NCBI RefSeq assembly: GCF_902779965.1
Contig: NZ_CACZDK010000012.1
Coordinates: 1 to 64,000 of the forward strand
Length of the DNA stretch: 64,000 bases
Origin: Fibrobacter succinogenes
GTDB taxonomy: Bacteria > Fibrobacterota > Fibrobacteria > Fibrobacterales > Fibrobacteraceae
Direction of reading: 5' to 3'
Part shown: positions 49,342 to 58,511 of the stretch, one piece after another
Position numbering within the stretch: position 1 is the stretch's first letter
Layout of the letters: the number at the start of each line of letters is the position of its first letter
Translations under genes and position numbers: made by a program
The notes under the pieces: model-generated
Told to the model about the DNA's origin: nothing
The model's database searches: none
The model's input: only the letters and a program-made list of their open reading frames with translations

Positions 49342-49368
49342 CAATCACTAACCACCAACCACTTATTT
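49342..49368. repeat. Heptamer array, reverse orientation
   Basis: On the minus strand: TGGTTGG, TGGTTAG, TGATTGA. It lies 68 nt upstream of the small-peptide start codon. Confidence 0.6.
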
Positions 49369-49435
49369 TACATTCACCTCTTGACCTTTTACCAAAAAAC
49401 AAATATCTTTTAAAACAAATCTCAAGGAGAATTTT

Positions 49436-49546
49436 ATGGGAAAGCTTATCAAGTACACCGTCTTCATCGCTGTTTGCATTATCTCTGCATTCGGCATCTA
49501 CAATTTGGTAAAGACGGCTAAGACCGACGAAAACACTCTCGAATAA
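49436..49546 (+). CDS. 36-aa single-span membrane peptide
   Basis: MGKLIKYTVFIAVCIISAFG begins it and IYNLVKTAKTDENTLE ends it. The sequence is a positively charged start, one hydrophobic helix (residues 8-24) and a charged tail, the layout of a small inner-membrane peptide. AAGGAGA lies 6 nt before the ATG, which is a strong argument for translation. The next gene, the YfhO-like membrane protein, begins 87 nt downstream, so the two may share a transcript. No family recognised. Confidence 0.6.
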   Translation: MGKLIKYTVFIAVCIISAFGIYNLVKTAKTDENTLE

Positions 49547-49632
49547 ATTCTATTCGAGAACGATTCGTTCAAAGCCAAATAATTCAACAAACCGTAGTGG
49601 GCAACTGCTGCGGTATTTTTATATTTCCTTAT

Positions 49633-52242
49633 ATGAATTTCCTCAACAAGAAACCCGCTTTTTTTGCGACAATGGCCGCAATTTTCTTTGCGATTTTGCT
49701 GATTGTTTTCCGCGATTTCGCACTCGATTCCAGTCAACTCATGCTCAACAGCGACCAGCTGAACGGTATCGGCAGCCGCATTTTGCGCACCTTCAACGTG
49801 ATTCTCACGGAATGGGACGACAGCCGACTCGGTGGTGTTCCGACAATGGATGCACTCTTTGCCGACGCCTACCACCCGCTCGTGTGGACGCAATTCATCA
49901 TGGACCCGGCGCGCGCCGTCGGATTCAAGTTCATCTTGACCGTCTGGGTAGCCTTTATGAGCGCAATGCTCCTCGCGTGGAACTTGACCGGTAACAAATG
50001 GTGGGGTTCGCTTCTCGGATTCCTTTACGCCTTCTCGCCGGAATATTTCACTTACATTTACGGCGGTCACGATGGCAAGATGATGGTTTTCGCCATCGCC
50101 CCATTGGCTCTCCTCGCCATACGCAAGATTGTCCGCGATGGAAGCCTTCCCTATCTGATTGTCTTTGCATTAAGCGTTACGTGGATGATTCTCGGGAGCC
50201 ATTTGCAGCTCACGTACTTGTTCCTTTGGGGTGCCGGGCTTTACACGCTTTACGAAGCCGCATTCCATTGCAACACGCTTGCCACCCGCGGTAAGCGCAT
50301 CGGCCTTGCCGCCGCAGGCCTTGCTTTTGGCCTTGCAATCAGTTGCTTCCAAATTGTTCCGCCTTACCTCTACACCACGACGCAATCTGTCCGCGGTGAA
50401 GGCGACCACACCAATTACGGTCACGCCGTGAGCTGGTCGTTCCATCAAGAAGAAATGGCCCAGATGCTCATTCCGGGATTTATCGGCGTGGATGTCTATG
50501 AGCAAGACGAAAAGAGTGGCGACCTCAAAAGCAGTTCTTTCGTGAACATTTCCATGGACGAATACCGCAAAATTGCCGCATCCGGCAGCCAAGGAAGCCC
50601 GTTCTACTGGGGTCACAACAGCTTCAAGCTCGACCACAACAACGCGGGCGCACTCCTGACATTCCTCGGATTCCTCTGCCTGTTCCTCCCGGGCAAGCGT
50701 CGCTGGGCAAGTTTCTGGGGACTCGGCGCCGTTGTCGCCCTCAGCTATGGCATGGGCGATCACTCCCCATTCTTCAAACTCTGGTACAACATCCTCCCAG
50801 GCGTGAAAAACTTCCGCGCTCCGGGCATGGCACTGTTCTGGCTTCCGCTCTTGCTCGTGATGATGGCGGGCCCTGTGCTCAAGGCCATTACCGACGAAGG
50901 CGAAAACGCCGTCAAGAACCGCCGCGCACTCTTGCACGGTACCGCAATGTTCGTGATTTTACTTTTGCTCGTCGTGATTGCACGTTTCAACTGGACCACG
51001 TTTATCAGCCCGTTCGGTTTTGTCGTTTGCCTCGCCTACGCAGCCGCATGCCTCGGCGTGATGAGCCTCGATGACCAAGGCAAAGCCATCAACGCCAAGA
51101 ATTTTGTGGAAGCATTCCAAGCGAAGCTCCCGGGAACTTCGAGAGGCGTTCAAGCAGCAGTCATTATTGGATTTGCCGTTATCGGGCTGTTCCTCATGAG
51201 CGGACAAAAGCTCCTGAACGACCCAGTGACTGCCCCGTATTTCAAGCCGCTTAACGAAATCTTGATGAACGCCACCGCATCTAAAATCATCCCGAGTTTC
51301 ATCTTGATTCTCGTCGTCATCGGAGTAAGCATTGCTGTGTTCAAATGGAAAGGGAGCACTCCGGCGAAAGTCGGCATCCTCGCCCTCGTCGCCGGCATCG
51401 AACTCATGACCATCAACGGCGCATTTATCCAAAACGTTGCCGCCAACGAATACATACAGCCAAAAAATGGCGTTGTCGCAGCACTCAAGGCTACTTACAA
51501 GGCGGACTCCATCAACACGCCGCGCGTGCTCTCGCTTTCTCGCAATAAGGCCGTCAGCGGAAACATCTTCCCGCAATACAACATGCGTAACGCAGATGGT
51601 TTCCACGACAACGAACTTGCAAGCTACCGCGAATTCCGCGGCGGACAAAGCAACGCCAACTACTTGCTGAACATCAACGATCAAAACGCACCGCACCCGT
51701 TCCTCGACCTCATGAACATCGGCGCTATCATCTTCGATACTCAGCGCGGCACCACCTACATGCCAATTCCAACCGCCATGGGCGAAGCATACATCTACGG
51801 TGAATCTACCACGATGGAAGATTCCAAGGCAATCGATGCTTTGAAAAACGGCTTTGCATACCGCGAAAAAGTCATCCTCTCCGAAGAACCGCAAAACAAG
51901 GGCGAAGGCGGAGTGGCGCAAGGCAAGGCTAAACTTATCGCAAGCCCCAAAATGGACACGCAGGTATTCCAAGTCGAAAGCGACCGCGCAGGCTTTATGG
52001 TTGTCGCAGGCAACTACCACCCCTACTGGAAAGCAACAGTCAACGGCAAAGAAGCCAAAGTCTATAAGGCATTCGGCGATCTCCGCGCTGTTGAAATTCC
52101 AAAGGGTAAGTCTGAAGTCCGCATGGAATATCGCAGTAAGCCGTTCCACGCCTGCATCAAAGTCAGCATCTTTGCATTTGTGCTGTTGGCAGCCTTTGGC
52201 GTATTCGTCTTCGTAAGAACGAAGAAAGCACAAGTAAAGTAA
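49633..52242 (+). CDS. YfhO-like multi-span membrane protein
   Basis: An 869-aa inner-membrane protein with about a dozen hydrophobic segments and a large C-terminal extracytoplasmic domain. The start at 49633 begins MNFLNKKPAFFATMAAIFFA. The early motif DSRLGGVPTMDALFADAYHP resembles the acidic first loop of GT-C type glycosyltransferases, and the middle FSPEYFTYIYGGHDGKMM is typical of the YfhO family. The C-terminal domain has GFMVVAGNYHPYWKATVNG, a beta-sandwich signature, followed by one last helix. YfhO-like proteins are thought to transfer sugars from lipid carriers to wall polymers; that role is inferred here. Many Tyr/Gln positions in the loops. A terminator follows. Confidence 0.82.
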   Translation: MNFLNKKPAFFATMAAIFFAILLIVFRDFALDSSQLMLNSDQLNGIGSRILRTFNVILTEWDDSRLGGVPTMDALFADAYHPLVWTQFIMDPARAVGFKFILTVWVAFMSAMLLAWNLTGNKWWGSLLGFLYAFSPEYFTYIYGGHDGKMMVFAIAPLALLAIRKIVRDGSLPYLIVFALSVTWMILGSHLQLTYLFLWGAGLYTLYEAAFHCNTLATRGKRIGLAAAGLAFGLAISCFQIVPPYLYTTTQSVRGEGDHTNYGHAVSWSFHQEEMAQMLIPGFIGVDVYEQDEKSGDLKSSSFVNISMDEYRKIAASGSQGSPFYWGHNSFKLDHNNAGALLTFLGFLCLFLPGKRRWASFWGLGAVVALSYGMGDHSPFFKLWYNILPGVKNFRAPGMALFWLPLLLVMMAGPVLKAITDEGENAVKNRRALLHGTAMFVILLLLVVIARFNWTTFISPFGFVVCLAYAAACLGVMSLDDQGKAINAKNFVEAFQAKLPGTSRGVQAAVIIGFAVIGLFLMSGQKLLNDPVTAPYFKPLNEILMNATASKIIPSFILILVVIGVSIAVFKWKGSTPAKVGILALVAGIELMTINGAFIQNVAANEYIQPKNGVVAALKATYKADSINTPRVLSLSRNKAVSGNIFPQYNMRNADGFHDNELASYREFRGGQSNANYLLNINDQNAPHPFLDLMNIGAIIFDTQRGTTYMPIPTAMGEAYIYGESTTMEDSKAIDALKNGFAYREKVILSEEPQNKGEGGVAQGKAKLIASPKMDTQVFQVESDRAGFMVVAGNYHPYWKATVNGKEAKVYKAFGDLRAVEIPKGKSEVRMEYRSKPFHACIKVSIFAFVLLAAFGVFVFVRTKKAQVK

Positions 52243-52263
52243 CAGATAAATTTCTAAAAGCGC

Positions 52264-52298
52264 AAAGCCCCAAAGTCAATCTTTGGGGCTTCTTTTTT
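52264..52298 (+). terminator. Intrinsic terminator of the YfhO-like gene
   Basis: AAAGCCCCAAAG/CTTTGGGGCTT with loop TCAAT, then CTTTTTT. It separates this gene from the convergent pectate lyase. Confidence 0.9.
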
Positions 52299-52312
52299 GC
52301 AATCCAAATATT

Positions 52313-54052
52313 TTATTTCACAACTTTTGCGCGTTTACCATTTTTTAATTTACGCGTAGTCGCGTCAGGAACACCGAACATGCCGCCAACTTTTTTCCCA
52401 TCTACGCGATAGATATCAATGGGGGTTGCAATCTGTTCACGATACGGAACAAGCAATCGCGTCGTGCCAGAATCTGACGGAGTTTCTTCTGGCACGGTTT
52501 CGCCTTTTTCAACGAGCACCTCGACGCGGCCAGTGTATTCTGTTTTGTCGTCGCCTTTCACGGTGTACTTGAACGATGCAAGGCCTTTAAAATTTTTGTC
52601 GGGCGTAAAGCGCACCGTATAGCCGTCAGCCAGCAAGTTAGCGCTTCCTTTTTCGGTACTCACAATGCTATAGGTCGGTGAAACCGACAAGAACCCACGC
52701 GTAATCGAACGCAAATCAAAGTCGCGAGACGATTCATCGTCCGTAATTTGCATATGCATGGCGCCAAGCCAGTTGATGTACTTTTCGATGCGCACATAAC
52801 CATCACTTTCCTTGGTCATTGCATCATCTCCATCTACGTCATAACCCATAGCTTCTTCGAAATAATCGGGCATGCCATCCTTGTCGGAATCCTTTGCAGC
52901 AGTCCCTGCAATCACTTCGCCCCAACCACCGTTCGTCTTGAGGCCCATATCACCCACGGCTTTCACTAATGCGCCCGCCTTCCCAAGCGTATTAACTTGA
53001 TGCCAAACAAGAGAATCAATATCATCGTACGGGAGCACGCCGCTTTGCGATGTCACATAGCGCCACGCACTTGCAGCAGTCAACACAGGACCATTCTTGG
53101 TAAGATCATTCCAAGGTTGCTTAAGCTCTTCGCCCGCCCCTTGATAATACGAAACATTCGTAGGTCCACCATTGAGCACTCCATCACGGTTTTTGTCAAT
53201 CATGTTTCCGCTTGCGTAAATGCTTTGGTTCTTATCGACCTGGAACCATTCATTTTTACCCGCCGGACCATAGACAAAATAATTATTCACGATATCATGA
53301 TTGAAGTGTGTGCTTGTGTGCGTCGTGTAGCCCGCTTCGAAATTGTAAAGGATGTTGTTCACAAAAACATCGTTAATTTTATCAAGCGGATTTCTGTTGT
53401 GCGTATTCACGAATGCATTGTAATACCAAGACCAAGTTCCATCTACGGATTCAATATGCGCGCCAAACTGTTGACCAATCGGATTTGCGATGAGCGAATT
53501 TTGCACAGTCACGCCGGTAACGCGATAATCTTTATTATCAGAACTTCCACCAAAGTTGTTCCACGGAGCAAGTTCTACCGAGCAGTGATCGACAATGACA
53601 TTTTTTGCGTCGTAAAGATTCAGGGCGTCATCTTTTGTAGAAGCCGTTTTTTCACCAGGGCGAATGCGCAAGTAGCGGATAATAATATTACTTTGTTTGC
53701 CCGTACTGAGTTTGCCGCCGTGAATAGCGATTCCCTCGCCTGGAGCTGTTTGCCCCGCAATCGTAATATTACTTCTGATGGAAACTGCCGTCTTGATATT
53801 GATAATGCCGCCTACGTCAAAAACAACAATGCGATTCCCTTGGCTTACCGCATCGCGGAAAGAGCCGACACCATCATCATTCAGATTCGTCACATGGTAC
53901 ACCGTACCACCACGACCACCTGTAACTTGAGCCCCAAAGCCCAACGCTTCAGGGAATGCCAGCGGCTCGGCACTAGCCCCAACAACCCCATACACCGTTA
54001 AGCAAAGCGCCGAAGCGGCGAGACCTTTATGAGAACCAAACATCAAACCCAT
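52313..54052 (-). CDS. Pectate lyase, PL1-like, secreted
   Basis: A 579-aa secreted lyase for pectic polysaccharides. The start at 54052 has GGTGG 6 nt upstream; an ATG 12 nt earlier is possible. The signal peptide ends about ASA near residue 28. Residues about 30-330 form a parallel beta-helix of the PL1 type: FGAQVTGGRGGTVYHVTNLN, IVVFDVGGIINI, NIIIRYLRIRPGE with the conserved basic residue, TKDDALNLYDAKNVIVDHCS (calcium-binding Asp pair), and AFVNTHNRNPL. A calcium-loop-like DSDKDGMPDYFEEAMGYDVD segment follows near 390, then an Ig-like domain (GYTVRFTPDKNFKG). The basic C-terminal tail resembles type IX secretion tails. It lies downstream of the GTCTATAGAC palindromes. Confidence 0.82.
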   Translation of the reverse strand: MGLMFGSHKGLAASALCLTVYGVVGASAEPLAFPEALGFGAQVTGGRGGTVYHVTNLNDDGVGSFRDAVSQGNRIVVFDVGGIINIKTAVSIRSNITIAGQTAPGEGIAIHGGKLSTGKQSNIIIRYLRIRPGEKTASTKDDALNLYDAKNVIVDHCSVELAPWNNFGGSSDNKDYRVTGVTVQNSLIANPIGQQFGAHIESVDGTWSWYYNAFVNTHNRNPLDKINDVFVNNILYNFEAGYTTHTSTHFNHDIVNNYFVYGPAGKNEWFQVDKNQSIYASGNMIDKNRDGVLNGGPTNVSYYQGAGEELKQPWNDLTKNGPVLTAASAWRYVTSQSGVLPYDDIDSLVWHQVNTLGKAGALVKAVGDMGLKTNGGWGEVIAGTAAKDSDKDGMPDYFEEAMGYDVDGDDAMTKESDGYVRIEKYINWLGAMHMQITDDESSRDFDLRSITRGFLSVSPTYSIVSTEKGSANLLADGYTVRFTPDKNFKGLASFKYTVKGDDKTEYTGRVEVLVEKGETVPEETPSDSGTTRLLVPYREQIATPIDIYRVDGKKVGGMFGVPDATTRKLKNGKRAKVVK

Positions 54053-54111
54053 ATTATCCACCATTTTTAGGAAGTTCTTTACAAAAATACATTCTATTTC
54101 AGCAAAATACT

Positions 54112-54143
54112 TATAGACAATTCAAGAAAGATTGTCTATAGAC
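54112..54143. promoter_or_regulatory. Two TTGTCTATAGACAA-like sites, inverted pair
   Basis: TATAGACAAT (54112-54121) and ATTGTCTATA (54131-54140) are perfect inverted repeats 9 nt apart; the second continues to form GTCTATAGAC. They lie 60-91 nt upstream of the pectate lyase start. They fit an operator for a dimeric regulator. Confidence 0.55.
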
Positions 54144-54332
54144 TACACTTGAATTTTTGCAACCTCAGCCACTAACAGCATTGCAAAAAAAGCAAAAAGC
54201 GCCAAGGCAAATGCGCCCCGCGCTCCGGTTTCTAAAAAAGAAACCAAACATCCCATATACATCCACACACACGTTTCTGTATATAAAAATACCTCCAATT
54301 ATGCATTGAAGGCATTGTTTTTAAAAAAAAGA

Positions 54333-54348
54333 GTTGTCTATAGACAAC
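54333..54348. promoter_or_regulatory. 16-bp perfect palindrome GTTGTCTATAGACAAC
   Basis: Third copy of the site, 281 nt upstream of the pectate lyase start and 14 nt past the esterase stop. Confidence 0.55.
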
Positions 54349-54361
54349 GGCAAACCGAGCC

Positions 54362-55747
54362 TTACCAGACTCGCACATGCCTTGCGATTCGTGCGGAACC
54401 GCTTCGAATCACAGCAATGTATCGACCGGCGGGGACATTTTCAAAAACAACCGAAGAGCGCGATTCGTCAGCATCCAGATTGCGTTTCGAAGCAACAATA
54501 TGCCCCGTGACAGTCACCAAACTAATATCCGTTTTTCCAGAAATTTTTTCGATGAAAACATTTCGTTTTTGCGTATAAACTATAGGCAGTACAAGTTTTG
54601 CGGACACATTGCGGCGCACCACACGAGTCGATTCATTCCCTTCGGGCGTATCCTTTTTCGCCGTGTCACCAACCGCGTAAAGAGGGGCAAGCGCCTCGGC
54701 CCACAAGTGGTGCATCGCCTGCCCGCCGCCTTCGGAATTCGGATGGACACCGTCGCTACCAAGCAATTCGGGATGTTTCAAAAAATAACCGTAAAAATCA
54801 GGACCCTTGGGCAATTTGTTATCTTCAACAAGTTTATCTACAGCCTCAAGGAACGCCGGGTTAATTTGCCATCCCGACTTTTCAGGATTCGTTGCGATAA
54901 TGCGTGCAATGATCGGCGTGATTCCGTGAGCCTTTGCTGAATCAATAATTGTCTGCATGTTTTTGACGTAAGTATCGAGATTCCAGTCGCCACCGCCCCA
55001 GGCATCGTTCGTTCCCATTTCGATTGCCCAGAATTTCACATTGCCAGCGTATTTCAGGTAATCGTCCAAGCGCTCAACCACTTCGGTACTGTTGATGCAA
55101 CCGATGCCTCCACGAAGCATGGCAGGCGTGTAATCCGGGAATCGAGCGTGAATCTGTTGTGCCGTCGTCGAATCCGTTTCCTGTTGCTTGATTCCCATTT
55201 GGCTAATACTCGTGCCCATAAAGAACCACGTATCCGTTCCGCCATCCGTCATGTCGAACGCTTCGATTTCTAAAATCTTGCCGACATCGCCTTCGCTTAC
55301 AAACTTGAACCAAGATTTTCCTTCAAAGTCAATTTCTACACCGCGAGCCATCACGGGATTGTCCTTGACGTTTGCAACTTCAGTCCAGTCACCATCCGAG
55401 CCATCCGTGGAATTTGCAGAAGTGAGAATTTTAAAATTGGAGAGAGCAACACCGCTATGCGAACAGTTGCTCGTAAAATTGGTCGCCCAGGCGCAATCGC
55501 CAAAAGACTCCCAGTTGATCAAAAGCTTTTTAGGCCCCTCGCCCACATTCAATGCAATTTCTTTAGCACTGCTACTTTTCCAGTTGGTCAAATAACCGTC
55601 GGTGAGGTAATCTGTGGTCGTCGAGCTTGTATGCGCTAACAGGCCACCCGAAACAAGCTTATTCGGGGTAATACCGAAAGCAACGCCCGCACTGCTGGCT
55701 ACAATTGCGGTCGAAGCAACCACGTTTTTAAAGAAAGCTTTTCCCAT
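54362..55747 (-). CDS. SGNH-family carbohydrate esterase, secreted
   Basis: A 461-aa secreted hydrolase. The start at 55747 has GAGGAG 5 nt upstream. The signal peptide ends about AFG near residue 25. Residues about 30-165 form a discoidin-like beta-sandwich (DYLTDGYLTNWKSSSAKEIA, FKFVSEGDVGKILEIEAFD), probably carbohydrate binding. The catalytic domain follows. The nucleophile block reads FFMGTSISQMG (Ser180, GTS instead of GDS), the Gly block GIGCIN, the Asn block EMGTNDAWGG (Asn247), and the Asp/His block SDGVHPNSEGG (Asp332, His335). Such enzymes remove acetyl or other ester groups from pectin or xylan. A type IX-like tail ends it. It sits in the pectin locus. Confidence 0.85.
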   Translation of the reverse strand: MGKAFFKNVVASTAIVASSAGVAFGITPNKLVSGGLLAHTSSTTTDYLTDGYLTNWKSSSAKEIALNVGEGPKKLLINWESFGDCAWATNFTSNCSHSGVALSNFKILTSANSTDGSDGDWTEVANVKDNPVMARGVEIDFEGKSWFKFVSEGDVGKILEIEAFDMTDGGTDTWFFMGTSISQMGIKQQETDSTTAQQIHARFPDYTPAMLRGGIGCINSTEVVERLDDYLKYAGNVKFWAIEMGTNDAWGGGDWNLDTYVKNMQTIIDSAKAHGITPIIARIIATNPEKSGWQINPAFLEAVDKLVEDNKLPKGPDFYGYFLKHPELLGSDGVHPNSEGGGQAMHHLWAEALAPLYAVGDTAKKDTPEGNESTRVVRRNVSAKLVLPIVYTQKRNVFIEKISGKTDISLVTVTGHIVASKRNLDADESRSSVVFENVPAGRYIAVIRSGSARIARHVRVW

Positions 55748-55848
55748 GACACTCCTCATTTCAATTCTATGGCTATATATCCCCAAAAGAGCCTCCGGAA
55801 TCTTTTTTGCATTACGCAATCGATTCCTTGAAGGCTTTTTAAAAGCAA

Positions 55849-57498
55849 TTATTTCTTTTTATACGGCATGAACATCGTACGCCCTTCCACTTTTTTACGG
55901 ATCATATAGCGACCCTGCGGGAGTCCCTGTTCCGAGAGGCCCATGTACTGACCTTTCATGTCGAAGATTCCCGTGGTAACCGCGCGTTCGCTAAAGTGAA
56001 GTTTTTCAGCCATGCGCGTGGTTTGTTCCGATCCGCTTGGTTTGTACTTGTCCCAACCGGGCATGTCTTCGATGGTAATCACGCGAGCATCGGCCATGTT
56101 GCTTTTCCAGACGCTATTGGCGGTTTGACCCGGCCACTTGCCACTCCAAGTGCTGTACCAAGGCATCCACCAACTCCACACAGCTTCATCATCGTGCATG
56201 TTCTTCACGTCAGGGATTGGACCGTTTTCGGTAAGTGCGATAATTTTCTTGGCACCCGTTGCGGTTTTGAACTTTTCGAACGCGCCCGAATTGCTGGAAT
56301 AATCGTTGTCGTTATTATAGATATCGATGGAAATCACGTCGTAGTATTCCTCGCCCGGATCCCAGTCGCTCACAACCTTGCTTTCGGGATTATAGACCCA
56401 AATGAGATTCCGGACACCCTTTTCCTTGACCATGCGATCAAACACCAAGCGGTAAAGCGCCGCAAATTCCTTACCCGAGTTGATACTCCACCAGAACCAG
56501 AGTCCACCGGCTTCGTGCAGGGGACGGAAAATAGCCGCAACACCCGCTTTCTGCAATTCGAGGAAGTACTCTGCGATATGGTCGATGTCAGCGATAATTC
56601 CTTTGTACGCAGCGCTCTCTGTATTCCATTCGGTCGTTCCACTCTTGAACGCCGTCTTGAAATCAAAATCGGTGTACTCGTTGGAACCTGCCGCCGACTT
56701 AATGTAGAAGGCATCCTTTTCATCCAGCGGGTCTTTCCAATGCCAAGAGAACGCTGGAATACCGCCCTTGTTCCACAAATCCTTCGCCAGAGAAATTCCC
56801 TTTTCCGTATATTCCGTGTACCAGGATTCGCTAGCCTTCGGACCCGTCGCAAACAAGAAATCCAAGCCCACAAGCGCCGGGAACTTGCCACTGCGCGTGT
56901 AGATATCCTTCACGTCGTCATGCGTCTTGAAATCGGCTCCCTTCGTGTAATTGCTCATGTCACCAGTCATGATGCCGCTAATGGTCTTCTTGCCAAAATT
57001 TTCGACAAGGAAACTGTAAAGCTTGACGGCACTTTCTGTCGCATTCGGCGTGACTGGCTTGGCGCTCAAATTAAATGCAACAGACTGATAAGGCGAAACA
57101 TCGATGTAATCCACGCTAATCCAACCCCAGAATTTTTCGATGGCGATATTGTTCGCGCCCGCCTTAAGAGTGACCACGATCGATACGTCACCCCAACCTG
57201 TAGTGGCGTTGAAATCGACCGTGGCGGCAGTTGAGCCATTAACCTTGATGTAGTTCGACTTGAATTCGCCCGCCTTGTAGTGTATTGTCAACTGGTACTT
57301 GCCCGCAGATTCGGCAGTGACGTTTTCGAAGGCGATATTACCCTCTTTCATATCGACATAGCCCGTTCCCGAGACACCAGCACTGTTGACAATTCCAGAG
57401 CCACCAGTAAGCGTTGCCGATTCGGCTTCGTACTTGGTAGCAAACGTTGCCGAGGCTAACACAAGACTGAGAAAAACAGCTTTCTTCGCTATATTCAT
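55849..57498 (-). CDS. GH26 beta-mannanase with N-terminal CBM
   Basis: A 549-aa secreted mannan-degrading enzyme. AGGAG precedes the ATG and the signal peptide ends ATFA (residue 20). Residues 22-135 are a carbohydrate-binding module of the CBM35/CBM6 type (YEAESATLTGGSGIVNSAG, then FWGWISVDYIDV). Residues about 155-480 are a GH26 barrel: acid/base Glu329 in FRPLHEAGGLWFWW and nucleophile Glu424 in IIALTENGPIPD, with the substrate motif GIPAFSWHWKDP. Linkage within mannan is inferred from the family. The basic C-terminal tail (GQYMGLSEQGLPQGRYMIRK) is type IX-like. Divergent from the TIGR02147 gene, with a dyad between them. Confidence 0.92.
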   Translation of the reverse strand: MNIAKKAVFLSLVLASATFATKYEAESATLTGGSGIVNSAGVSGTGYVDMKEGNIAFENVTAESAGKYQLTIHYKAGEFKSNYIKVNGSTAATVDFNATTGWGDVSIVVTLKAGANNIAIEKFWGWISVDYIDVSPYQSVAFNLSAKPVTPNATESAVKLYSFLVENFGKKTISGIMTGDMSNYTKGADFKTHDDVKDIYTRSGKFPALVGLDFLFATGPKASESWYTEYTEKGISLAKDLWNKGGIPAFSWHWKDPLDEKDAFYIKSAAGSNEYTDFDFKTAFKSGTTEWNTESAAYKGIIADIDHIAEYFLELQKAGVAAIFRPLHEAGGLWFWWSINSGKEFAALYRLVFDRMVKEKGVRNLIWVYNPESKVVSDWDPGEEYYDVISIDIYNNDNDYSSNSGAFEKFKTATGAKKIIALTENGPIPDVKNMHDDEAVWSWWMPWYSTWSGKWPGQTANSVWKSNMADARVITIEDMPGWDKYKPSGSEQTTRMAEKLHFSERAVTTGIFDMKGQYMGLSEQGLPQGRYMIRKKVEGRTMFMPYKKK

Positions 57499-57562
57499 AG
57501 GAACTCCTCTTTTTTATGAATATATCCTTTTTGGGTGTTTCAAAGGCAAAAGAAAAAAATCA

Positions 57563-57586
57563 AGTGTGGACAAAAATGTCAACACT
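57563..57586. promoter_or_regulatory. 24-bp dyad between the GH26 and TIGR02147 genes
   Basis: AGTGTGGACA and TGTCAACACT are 10-bp arms with one mismatch, separated by AAAA. The site lies 65 nt upstream of the GH26 start and 78 nt upstream of the TIGR02147 start, so one bound protein could affect both. Confidence 0.5.
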
Positions 57587-57663
57587 CCCGTAAAAAAATC
57601 ATCGCACAACGCATTAAAACAATATCTCTTTATAAAAAAATGTATTTTTAAAGCAGGTTGGCC

Positions 57664-58509
57664 ATGCTTGCAAAAAACAAAATCAACATCTACGATTACT
57701 CCGACTACCGTAACTTCTTGCTGGATTTTTACGAGTTGGAAAAATCGCTAGATTCGTCGTTCAGTTACCGAGTTTTCGCTGCCGCCGTCGAAATGGATGC
57801 AAGCCTATTGCTCAAGATTTTGCAGGGCAAGCGCCATGTTTCAACAAAAAGCATCGAGTCGTTCGTGCAGTTTTTCCGATTCAAGGAAGGCAAGGCCGAA
57901 TACTTCCGTGAACTGGTTGCTTACGGCAAGGCTAAAACAGACGATCAGGTGCGCAAGCATTTCGAAACGCTCCAGAAAATGCGCCCTGCGGCCTGCCGCG
58001 AACTTGACGAAGCCCGCTACCGCTATTTTCAGCAATGGTACTATCCCATGATCCGTTCGGCACTTGATGTATTCGACTATTGCGGACCGGAATACGCAGC
58101 AGCTCTAGGAGACTCTTGCATCCCGAAGCTTACCGCAACGCAAGTGCAAAGCGCTGTCGATGCATTATTGCAACTGGGCCTTGCACACAAACAAAATAAC
58201 GGACGCATCGTCCCAACCGAAGCCCATATCAAAACAAAAGAACACTGGCTGAGCGCCTCTATTAGCGACTATCAAAAGAGCATCACCGAACTTGCGCAAC
58301 GTTCCATCGCCGAAACACCGAAAGAAGAACGCGACATCAGCACACTCACCATGGCTCTCGATTCTTCGCAAATACAGAAAATTCGCGAAATCCTTGCCGA
58401 GACGAGAAAAAGCATCGTAAAAGTGGTCAATGCGATGCCCTCCCAAATTTGCGACAGTGTTTATCAATTAAATTTTCAATTGTTCCCGATGATGAAGAAA
58501 AAGGATTGA
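57664..58509 (+). CDS. TIGR02147 family protein, candidate regulator
   Basis: A 281-aa protein of the Fibrobacter paralogous family TIGR02147 (DUF4423-type). Residues about 8-70 are helical and include FLLDFYELEKSLDSSFSYRV and the helix-turn-helix-like AAAVEMDASLLLKILQGKRH. The middle QWYYPMIRSALDVFDYCGPE and the C-terminal NAMPSQICDSVYQLNFQLFP are family features. No enzyme motif is seen. The family is often called a DNA-binding protein, but this has not been shown for this member. It is divergent from the mannanase gene across a dyad, and its stop overlaps or touches the next start (TGATG), so the two are translationally coupled. The start at 57664 begins MLAKNK. Confidence 0.8.
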   Translation: MLAKNKINIYDYSDYRNFLLDFYELEKSLDSSFSYRVFAAAVEMDASLLLKILQGKRHVSTKSIESFVQFFRFKEGKAEYFRELVAYGKAKTDDQVRKHFETLQKMRPAACRELDEARYRYFQQWYYPMIRSALDVFDYCGPEYAAALGDSCIPKLTATQVQSAVDALLQLGLAHKQNNGRIVPTEAHIKTKEHWLSASISDYQKSITELAQRSIAETPKEERDISTLTMALDSSQIQKIREILAETRKSIVKVVNAMPSQICDSVYQLNFQLFPMMKKKD

Positions 58510-58511
58510 TG

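Larger units (their letters stand above)
54053..54361. other. 309-bp gap with the pectate lyase promoter region
   Basis: No gene is visible. The part nearest 54052 must contain the pectate lyase promoter on the minus strand. It holds three copies of a TTGTCTATAGACAA-like palindrome. A GC-poor stretch near 54240-54300 has no obvious element. Confidence 0.6.
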
